Source of the DNA: JANPJV01 sp031425695
GTDB taxonomy: Bacteria > Pseudomonadota > Gammaproteobacteria > Xanthomonadales > SZUA-5
Length of the DNA stretch: 64,000 nucleotides
NCBI GenBank assembly: GCA_031425695.1
Contig: JANPJV010000232.1
Coordinates: 1-64,000, forward strand
Direction: 5' to 3'
Shown here: positions 7,389 through 14,325 of the stretch, one piece after another
How the letters are laid out: each line of letters starts with the position of its first letter
Numbering within the stretch: the stretch's first letter is position 1
Translations under genes and position numbers: made by a program
The notes under the pieces: model-generated
Database searches by the model: none
What the model was told of the DNA's origin: nothing
What the model saw: the letters and a program-made list of their open reading frames with translations, nothing else

Positions 7389-9638
7389 ATGCGCAAGCTC
7401 CTGGGAGCATTTGGCCTGGCATTGCTCAGTGCCGGCACCGCGCACGCGCAGAGCGTCGGCCTGATCGACGCGCAGCCGGTGACTTTCACCCTGCCGGCGA
7501 ATGGCTATACGACCTCGGTCCATTTCGATGTTCCGGCCGGGGCCACGCGCTTCAAGGTGACACTGGAAAGCGATAGCGAGGTCGATGTCGACCTGTTTCT
7601 GCGCCATGGCAACGCCTTTTCATCAGTCAACGCCTATGGCCGTCCGCAGAGCTTCGACAGCCTGCAGCAGCAGTCGCAGTACCACTCCGTCGGCAGCAGC
7701 GATGAAGAATTCATTGCCGTAGGCAAGAGCAATTACCGGCCCATCCGCGCCGGACGCTGGCACCTGGCTGTGTTCAATTTCGCCGCAGCACCGACCGACG
7801 CGCGCTTGAAGGTCGAGTACTTCACCGGTGGCGCAACGCCCGTGGTGTTCGACGTGCGTTTCGACCTGCCGGATGAGGAATGCGATGTCGCGCCGTGGAA
7901 CGACGCCACCAGCGTGGCTCCCGTCGGCGGCAATCCCGGCACGACGCTCGGCGCCCAGCGACGCAATGCGGTGCTCGAATCGGTGCGCCAGCTGGCCGCG
8001 GGTCTCGACAGCGAGTCCCCGATCAGCGTGCGTGCCTGCTGGAAGGATTTCCCGGCTGGAACGGGTGGCAGCGCTACCCTGGCCGCGGCCTCCCCTAGCG
8101 ACTTCATGATCGACGACCAGTCGCTGGTCTTCAGCAGCGGCGGCAACTTCCGCCCCGCCGCCTTCCTGCCTGACAAGTACGCGTTCTATTCCTCGGCGCC
8201 GGCGGCGCGCCTCGGCGGCAGCAGCGCCTGCCGCATCCGTGGCGGCAGTTGCACCGACGTCACCGACATGGAGATTTTCTACAACAAGCGCATCGGCCAG
8301 GCCGGCGTGCTCGGCGGAGCACAGTTCTACCTGGGCTACGGGGCTGCACCGGCGGGGCGTCTCGACTTCGTCGGCGTCAGTGTGCACGAACTCGGACACG
8401 GGCTCGGTTTCGTGAGCCTGGTGTCGGTATCGAGCGGCGCCAAGCCACTCGGTCGCGACGACATCTTCTCGCGGCAGATCATCGACAACCGGGTATTTCC
8501 CATGCCCACGTTCTCGAGCCTGAATGATGCGGGCCGGCAGGAACTGATCACTTCGGTGAGCGGTGTCAGCTGGATCGATGCACGGGCCGCCAACTCGCCG
8601 CTGAATACTCAGTCCAGCTATCCCGGCGTGCTGATGTACGCCCCGAATCCGGTGCAGCCCGGTTCGTCGTTGTCGCACCTGACCGATACCTATTCCGGAC
8701 AGCTGATGACGCCACGGCTCAACCTCTCGCTCGGCTCGCGTCAACTCGGGCTGGCCGTGCCGATGCTCTATGCCGTCGGCTGGGATCCGGCGCCGACGAC
8801 GTTCCCGGTCGCGCCGGCGCCGTACGCCGGCCTCTGGTTCGAGCGTGACCGTAATGGCCACGGCATCGATTTCCAGCGCGTCTACACGGACGCTGCCGGC
8901 TTCGACATCTATTCGCTTCTGTTCTACACCTACGATGCGAGCGGTCGACCGGAATGGTTCATCGCCGTCGGGCCGCTGGTCGACGGCGTTTTCGCCGCGT
9001 CGCTGGACAGCGCTGACAAGGGCCTCGTCCGCTACCGCTACCAGGGGTTGAACACGCTGCAGGCGGTCGCCGCCGAGAGCGGCCAGATCCATATCGACTT
9101 CAATCAAGCCCGCAATTCACCAGCCTGCAATGACGGCACCGTGCGCAGTAGCACAAGCCTCCTCGGCATGATGCGCTGGAACCTTGCGGGCACCTCGGGC
9201 GCCTGGTGCATGGAAGAGCTGATCCCGGCCACGCAGCGCCGCGCGCCGGATCTCACCGGCACCTGGTACGGCGGCGCAGCGGACTCGGGCTGGGGATCGA
9301 GCGTGGCCACCGCGGCGCTTCCGAGTGACCGCAGGCTGCTGTTCTCGACCCTGTACTACCCCGACGCAAACGGCGCCGGTCGCTGGGCCTTCGTCAGCAC
9401 CGACAACTACCAGCCCGGCCAGAGCCTGCCGGTCTTCGAGCGCCGTGGTTATTGCCGCACCTGCACCGAGTCCATCGTAGACACGCAGATCGGCACCATG
9501 ACCACCAGCTTCACCAGCCCCGTCCAGGGCCAGGCTGGCGCCAACCGCATCGGCTTCGACGTCACCTACGGCGGGCCCGAAGGCGGTCGCTTCACCCGCA
9601 GCAACGTCCCGTACGAACTGCTGAGCGTGCCGCAGTAA
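7389..9638 (+). CDS. Secreted zinc metalloprotease-like protein with C-terminal paired beta-rich repeats
   Basis: The 749-residue protein has a signal peptide ending near residue 20 (TAHA/QS). A pre-peptidase-like beta domain follows (about 30-145; FDVPAGATRFKV, DVDLFLRHG). The central catalytic-looking region contains HELGHGLGF at 333-341, the HExxH zinc motif. In a strict metzincin the third ligand would be at 343, where there is serine, so any third ligand must lie elsewhere. The last 280 residues hold two related units (YAGLWFERDRNGHGIDFQ, TGTWYGGAADSGWGSS) of a type common in secreted proteins of this order. It follows the small secreted gene by three bases. It is probably exported, with substrate unknown. 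Confidence 0.75.
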   Translation: MRKLLGAFGLALLSAGTAHAQSVGLIDAQPVTFTLPANGYTTSVHFDVPAGATRFKVTLESDSEVDVDLFLRHGNAFSSVNAYGRPQSFDSLQQQSQYHSVGSSDEEFIAVGKSNYRPIRAGRWHLAVFNFAAAPTDARLKVEYFTGGATPVVFDVRFDLPDEECDVAPWNDATSVAPVGGNPGTTLGAQRRNAVLESVRQLAAGLDSESPISVRACWKDFPAGTGGSATLAAASPSDFMIDDQSLVFSSGGNFRPAAFLPDKYAFYSSAPAARLGGSSACRIRGGSCTDVTDMEIFYNKRIGQAGVLGGAQFYLGYGAAPAGRLDFVGVSVHELGHGLGFVSLVSVSSGAKPLGRDDIFSRQIIDNRVFPMPTFSSLNDAGRQELITSVSGVSWIDARAANSPLNTQSSYPGVLMYAPNPVQPGSSLSHLTDTYSGQLMTPRLNLSLGSRQLGLAVPMLYAVGWDPAPTTFPVAPAPYAGLWFERDRNGHGIDFQRVYTDAAGFDIYSLLFYTYDASGRPEWFIAVGPLVDGVFAASLDSADKGLVRYRYQGLNTLQAVAAESGQIHIDFNQARNSPACNDGTVRSSTSLLGMMRWNLAGTSGAWCMEELIPATQRRAPDLTGTWYGGAADSGWGSSVATAALPSDRRLLFSTLYYPDANGAGRWAFVSTDNYQPGQSLPVFERRGYCRTCTESIVDTQIGTMTTSFTSPVQGQAGANRIGFDVTYGGPEGGRFTRSNVPYELLSVPQ

Positions 9639-9698
9639 AGAGTGACCGCCTCGCCGCCGGGGGAAGCTCGGCGGCAGGCAAAAGAAAGATCAAACTCA

Positions 9699-9878
9699 AA
9701 GCATCCACAGATTACATGGATGAAAAGCGGATAAGAGCTGATTAAAGACGAGGATGCGGGCTGCTGTGCGCGAGTTCCGGTCCCTCGCGCTGATCAGCCG
9801 CAAGGGCACGAAACCCAACAATTTCCGTCGCTTTAATCTGCGTCATCCGCTTTTCATCCATGTAATCTGTGGATGCTT
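9699..9878. repeat. Inverted repeat AAGCATCCACAGATTACATG (family D, copy 2)
   Basis: The arms at 9699-9732 and 9845-9878 are complementary and identical in core to the copy at 6788-6955. The centre (about 110 bases) is different. The element lies in the convergent gap between the metalloprotease-like gene and rimI. With copy 1 it brackets the two-gene secreted-protein unit at 7110-9638. Confidence 0.9.
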
Positions 9879-9903
9879 AGAGATTGATCTTGCTCTTCTA
9901 CCC

Positions 9904-10380
9904 CTACAACTCCGAAAGCAGTTCCTTGGCCATGACGATGGCGTCTTCGCGGCGGCCGCGGCCGGGGTAGTAGTTGGGGCGGTGGCCGATTTCGCAGAAG
10001 CCGGCGCGGTGGTAGAGGGCGATGGCGCGGGTGTTGGAGGGGCGCACTTCGAGGAAGACGCGTTCGGCCTGGTGCCAGCGCGCGAGGTCGATCAAGCGGT
10101 TGAGCAGGCGGCGGCCGAGTCCCTGGCCCTGGTGGCGCGGGTCGACGCAGAGGTTGAGGATGTGCGCTTCGCCCGCGGCGGCGGAGAGCACGCCGTAGCC
10201 GAGCATTCCGGTGGGGCTGTCGAGTGCCCACAGGCTGTAACCGGCCTTCATGCAGTCCTTGAAGATCGCTTCGGTCCACGGATATTCGTAGGCACGCACT
10301 TCGATGGCGACGACCTCGCCAAGGTCATCGATCCGCATCGGGCGGATCTGTGGGACCGGCGGCCTGATCTGGGCGCTCAT
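9904..10380 (-). CDS. rimI: Ribosomal protein S18 alanine N-acetyltransferase (GNAT)
   Basis: This 158-residue GNAT acetylates the N-terminal alanine of ribosomal protein S18. It shows the acetyl-CoA-binding R/QxxGxG/A loop (HQGQGLGRRLL), the upstream AHILNLCVDPRH strand, and the family ending ALYHRAGFCEIGHRPNYYP with EDAIVM. The ATG at 10380 overlaps the stop of the upstream gene by ATGA, which supports this start over a 55-codon extension. The order holD-rimI is the classical enterobacterial arrangement and helps to interpret the upstream ORF. Confidence 0.9.
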   Translation of the reverse strand: MSAQIRPPVPQIRPMRIDDLGEVVAIEVRAYEYPWTEAIFKDCMKAGYSLWALDSPTGMLGYGVLSAAAGEAHILNLCVDPRHQGQGLGRRLLNRLIDLARWHQAERVFLEVRPSNTRAIALYHRAGFCEIGHRPNYYPGRGRREDAIVMAKELLSEL

Positions 10381-10691
10381 GCGCGGCTTCGATGGCTCCG
10401 CAAGGCACGCCAGAGCGCGCGCTTGGCAGCGGGCTCCCGACGCAGCTGTGCCAGGTCCGGCAGCGGTGCAAAGCTCGCGCCGAACTGGGTGACGTCCGCG
10501 GCGCCCGCGGCGCGTGCCAAGGCGACGGCAAGCGGCGAGCTGCAATCAGTCTCGCTCCAGCGTCCGGGCGGCGCCGGGCCAGGCGACGACGCCGGCAGCG
10601 CACGACGCACATAGCGCTCCACCTCCATGGACGCCAGCACGCGTTGCTGCCGTGCGCTCCACGTCGGCGCAGCCTGGTGGGTGAGCTCCAT
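10377..10691 (-). CDS. holD: Probable divergent DNA polymerase III psi subunit
   Basis: This 104-residue protein is coupled on both sides: its start overlaps the lipoprotein stop (TGATG) and its stop overlaps the rimI start (ATGA). Its C-terminus, DLAQLRREPAAKRALWRALR, resembles the end of E. coli HolD (DLRANPTARAALWQQI) from memory. The N-terminal RQQRVLASMEVERYVRR resembles the HolD segment that begins the psi fold. Location next to rimI matches E. coli holD-rimI. Psi couples the chi subunit, and through it SSB, to the clamp loader. At 104 residues it is shorter than the 137-residue E. coli protein. The call rests on these two segments and synteny. Confidence 0.6.
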   Translation of the reverse strand: MELTHQAAPTWSARQQRVLASMEVERYVRRALPASSPGPAPPGRWSETDCSSPLAVALARAAGAADVTQFGASFAPLPDLAQLRREPAAKRALWRALRSHRSRA

Positions 10692-11311
10692 CAGTCGGCC
10701 TGCTCACGGCGCGACTGCAGCGCCGCAATGAAGCGCCGACCAATTTCGTCGACGCCGGCCGACAGGGCGATCGCGGAGTCCTCGACGCGATCACCACTTA
10801 CCGGCATGCGCACGAGCTCGTCGCGCTCGAGATAGGGCTTGCTGCCGGTGTCGGCGAGCAGGCGCATACGGATACCGACGACGACCTCCTGCGGCTGTCC
10901 TTCGACCAGCACGCGCTCGAAGCGATAGACCGATCCCTGCAGCCGGTAAGCCGGTTCGCGCAATCCAAGCCGGTCGGTCACATACGCGGCCACGCCGGCC
11001 TTGGTGAAAATCTCCTGCAGGCGCCGCTGCACCATCGTCGGCGGCGGGTCGTTCCACAACTGGTAATGATATTGGCTGGTCTTGAGGCTGTCGGCGTCGT
11101 TGGCGTACAGGATCGGCCGCTCGCCGTGCACGCCGTCGGCGCGAAAGCCGTCGAGCACCAGCGGACGCTCCAGCAGGGGCGCCGGCAAGGCCGTTACGCT
11201 GCCGACGGGCGCCAGGCGGTAGTAGCGAAAGTCCGGGATCGTGTCCGGCGTCGAGCAGGCCGCGAGCAGCAGCACCGAGGTCGCAGCCAAGCGGGTCACA
11301 AGTTTCATCAT
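10691..11311 (-). CDS. ABC-type transport auxiliary lipoprotein (PqiC/LptE-like companion of an MCE transporter)
   Basis: This 206-residue lipoprotein has a lipobox LLAAC with the lipidated cysteine at residue 19. It belongs to the ABC-type transport auxiliary lipoprotein family (RYYRLAPVG, RPLVLDGFRADG, YHYQLWNDPPP, then a beta-rich C-terminal half). Partners are the MlaD-like protein directly upstream, with overlapping stop and start codons, and the MlaF-like ATPase beyond it. In PqiABC-type systems the equivalent lipoprotein connects the MCE tunnel to the outer membrane. Either of two adjacent ATG codons could be the start. Confidence 0.8.
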   Translation of the reverse strand: MMKLVTRLAATSVLLLAACSTPDTIPDFRYYRLAPVGSVTALPAPLLERPLVLDGFRADGVHGERPILYANDADSLKTSQYHYQLWNDPPPTMVQRRLQEIFTKAGVAAYVTDRLGLREPAYRLQGSVYRFERVLVEGQPQEVVVGIRMRLLADTGSKPYLERDELVRMPVSGDRVEDSAIALSAGVDEIGRRFIAALQSRREQAD

Positions 11312-12252
11312 TTCTCGTCCGGCAATTTATCGGCCTTGGGCGCGAAGATCAGGCGCGTCGGCTCCTTGCGGATTTCGCGACTGAATTCGTCGACGTGGCG
11401 GCTCGCCGATTCAAGGTTGTAGGTGATGGCATCGATGCGCTGGGCCATGGCATCCAGGGTGATGCGCAAGTCGGAAATCGCCTGGGCGACTTCCGGGCGG
11501 CTTTCCTTCACCAGCAGGTCGAGCTCGCCCAGGATCGAATCGAGCTGCTTGCGGTTGGCGCTGAGCTCGCCCGTGAGCGTGCGCAGGTTGCTGGCCGCTG
11601 CGCTGGATTCCTTGAGCAGGTCGGCAACGTGCTCCTGGTTGGCCGGGCCGAGGATGCGGGTCAGCGATTCGGCGCTCGTGTTGAGCCGGTCGGCGAGCGC
11701 GGTGGCCTTTTCGATCAGTACCGGCGCCCCTTGCTCGAACGTGCCGCCGATCGCCTCGAGCTTCTTGCCCAGGCGCTCCACCAGCGGGGTCAGCTTGTCA
11801 CGCGTGAGCGAGGTGACCTGGCTGGCCAGCTCGCCGACCGCGCCAAACAGGTCAGCTGCCTCGCGTCCGGCAATCTCCGCACCGGGCGGATGGAAAGACT
11901 TGGCGGCGCCTTCCTTGATCGAGATGAAGACATCGGACAGCAGGCCGCTCGACATCAGCTGCGCCTGTGAGTCGACGGGGATCTGCCAACCTTCCTGCAC
12001 CGAAAAGTCCACCCGGAAACGGGTCGCATCGCTCTCGCGCTCGGGCTCGATCGATTCGACCTGGCCGATGCGATAACCCTGGTAGAACACCGGCGTGCCG
12101 AACGCGAGACCGGCGACGTTCTTGTAGCGCACCAGGTAATCATCCGTCGAGCCACTGCGCCCGGTAATGATGAACAGCGTCACCAGCAGCAGCCCGAGTG
12201 CGACCAGCGCGACGATTCCGGTCAGGAAATAATTGACACTTTCACGTTTCAC
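11308..12252 (-). CDS. mlaD: MlaD-family MCE protein of a phospholipid transport system
   Basis: This 314-residue protein has one N-terminal membrane helix (about 7-30) and an MCE domain (about 38-115; YKNVAGLAFGTPVFYQGYRIGQV, LLSDVFISI). A long helical tail follows (about 135-290), predicted to be coiled-coil-like from its heptad-rich sequence. Such proteins bind or channel lipids across the periplasm. Translation starts at GTG with AAGGGA eleven bases upstream. The ATPase gene lies 160 bases upstream, with a family F repeat between them. The permease MlaE that normally completes the set is not adjacent. Confidence 0.85.
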   Translation of the reverse strand: MKRESVNYFLTGIVALVALGLLLVTLFIITGRSGSTDDYLVRYKNVAGLAFGTPVFYQGYRIGQVESIEPERESDATRFRVDFSVQEGWQIPVDSQAQLMSSGLLSDVFISIKEGAAKSFHPPGAEIAGREAADLFGAVGELASQVTSLTRDKLTPLVERLGKKLEAIGGTFEQGAPVLIEKATALADRLNTSAESLTRILGPANQEHVADLLKESSAAASNLRTLTGELSANRKQLDSILGELDLLVKESRPEVAQAISDLRITLDAMAQRIDAITYNLESASRHVDEFSREIRKEPTRLIFAPKADKLPDEK

Positions 12253-12329
12253 GCCGACGCGATCCCTTCACGCACCCCGTGGTGTGGATGCTGATCGCGG
12301 ATTCTGCCATTGCGGCGGGGCTGTTGTCG

Positions 12330-12402
12330 GTGGGTTCGGACCTTGTCCGAACGCTTTTCATTGAATTTGCGAGAAAAGCGTCCGGACGAGGTCCGGACCC
12401 AC
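12330..12402. repeat. Inverted repeat GGGTTCGGACCTTGTCCGAAC (family F, copy 1)
   Basis: The arms at 12331-12359 and 12373-12401 are complementary with a few mismatches (GGTCCGGACCCA at the right end). The element lies between the MlaF-like ATPase and the MlaD-like gene on the same strand. Relatives are at 27093-27166 and, as a single arm, at 13287-13315. Confidence 0.85.
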
Positions 12403-12412
12403 GGTCAAAGAC

Positions 12413-13249
12413 CTACTTGTCCTCGTCACTCCCCGTCAGCCGCTCCAGGTAGTCGTCGACGTTGACTTCAACGTGGCGGGGGCGGCGGTTCAGGAGGTCC
12501 TGGATGCGCTCGTTGGGGCTGGCCTTGACCTCGGGCACGGTGCCGGTCAGCAGGACCTTGCCCTGGTCGAGCACGGTGATCTTGTCGGCGATCTTGAACG
12601 CGCTCTCGAGCTCGTGGGTCACCACCACGATGGTCATGCGCATGGCGTCGCGCAGCTTGATGATGAGCTCATCGAGCTCGGCCGAGACCACCGGATCGAG
12701 GCCCGCGGAGGGCTCGTCGAAGAACAGCAGCTGCGGATCCATGACGATCGCGCGGGCCAGCGCGGCGCGCTTGATCATGCCGCCCGAGAGCTGGCTCGGC
12801 ATCAGGTCCTGGAAGCCGCCGAGATTGACCACCTCGAGCTTCAGCCGCGACATGATGCGAATGGTGTTCTCGTCGAGCTTGAAGTGCTCGCGCAGCGGCA
12901 GCGCGACGTTCTCGCCGACGCTCATCGAGGTGAACAACGCGCCGCTCTGGAAGCTCACCCCCATCTTGCGCTTGAAGGCCAGCCGCTCCAGCGCCGTGAG
13001 CTTGGTGATATCGCGCCCGAGAATCTTGATCGACCCTCCCGCTGGCGTGACTAAGCCCAGGAGGTGCCGCAGCAACGTGCTCTTCCCCGAGCCCGACCCA
13101 CCCATGATTACGCGGATCTCACCCGGCTGGACGGTGAAATCCACCTGATCGAGAATCTTCCGCTTCCCGTAATAGGTGACGAGGTCATGCACCTCGATCA
13201 CCGGTTCGGGGGTGGCTTCAGGCTCGAGGTCGGTGGCGGCTTCGGTCAT
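12413..13249 (-). CDS. mlaF: MlaF-like ABC transporter ATP-binding protein
   Basis: This 278-residue ATPase has Walker A GGSGSGKST, a Q-loop in MGVSFQSGALFTSMSV, signature LSGGM, Walker B LLFFDEPSAGLD and the switch histidine in VVVTHEL. The unusual LSGGMIKRAALARA signature and SFQSGALF segment are typical of MlaF/Ttg2A rather than of general importers. It should energise lipid transport with the downstream MlaD-like protein and lipoprotein. An acidic 20-residue N-terminal leader precedes the usual start of the domain. A neighbouring MlaE permease is absent, so the membrane partner must be elsewhere or replaced. Confidence 0.85.
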   Translation of the reverse strand: MTEAATDLEPEATPEPVIEVHDLVTYYGKRKILDQVDFTVQPGEIRVIMGGSGSGKSTLLRHLLGLVTPAGGSIKILGRDITKLTALERLAFKRKMGVSFQSGALFTSMSVGENVALPLREHFKLDENTIRIMSRLKLEVVNLGGFQDLMPSQLSGGMIKRAALARAIVMDPQLLFFDEPSAGLDPVVSAELDELIIKLRDAMRMTIVVVTHELESAFKIADKITVLDQGKVLLTGTVPEVKASPNERIQDLLNRRPRHVEVNVDDYLERLTGSDEDK

Positions 13250-13286
13250 CCACTCAGTCTAGCGCGAGCCCCGGCTTTTGCCGTCG

Positions 13287-13315
13287 TGCGTCCGGACAAG
13301 GTCCGGACCCACGCA
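13287..13315. repeat. Single-arm copy of family F (TCCGGACAAGGTCCGGACCC)
   Basis: The core GCGTCCGGACAAGGTCCGGA, followed by CCCACGC, matches the right arm of the family F inverted repeats but has no partner arm nearby. It is itself partly palindromic (GTCCGGAC). It lies in the divergent gap between mlaF and the LolD-like ATPase, and may overlap their promoters. Confidence 0.7.
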
Positions 13316-13353
13316 CAGCTGCGCCCGGATCTTCCGCAGCGGTATAACGGCTG

Positions 13354-14070
<717 letters not shown>

Positions 14071-14096
14071 GCCTTCGCTCCGTCCGGGTGTTAGTT

Positions 14097-14305
14097 TTTT
14101 TGACGCAAAGGAACGCTAAGGGAGCAAAGGGGCGCAAAAGGGGCAAACGGTTGCAGTTCTCAGCCTCGATGCGCGTTGCCGTGTGCACCGTTTTGCCCGT
14201 TCGCTTCTTCGAATCAGGCGCGAAAATGACTGCTGATGGCCACTGATCCCGATCGAAAGCCTTTTTTTGCGTCCTTTGCCCCCTTAGCGTTCATTTGCGT
14301 CGAAA
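14097..14305. repeat. Inverted repeat with GACGCAAA...GCTAAGGGAGC arms (family E, copy 2)
   Basis: The left arm (from 14097, TTTTTGACGCAAAGGAACGC then TAAGGGAGCAAAGG) and right arm (14262-14305) are complementary. The centre of about 120 bases is unrelated to that of copy 1. The right arm supplies apparent coding sequence in front of the permease gene, which is why the upstream start of that ORF is rejected. Confidence 0.85.
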
Positions 14306-14325
14306 ACGAAACCCACTACGAAGCG

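Noticed and set aside
6909..9745. Short ORFs ending or starting in STDYMDEKRI-like peptide
   Set aside because: They are translations of the family D repeat arms and occur on both strands.
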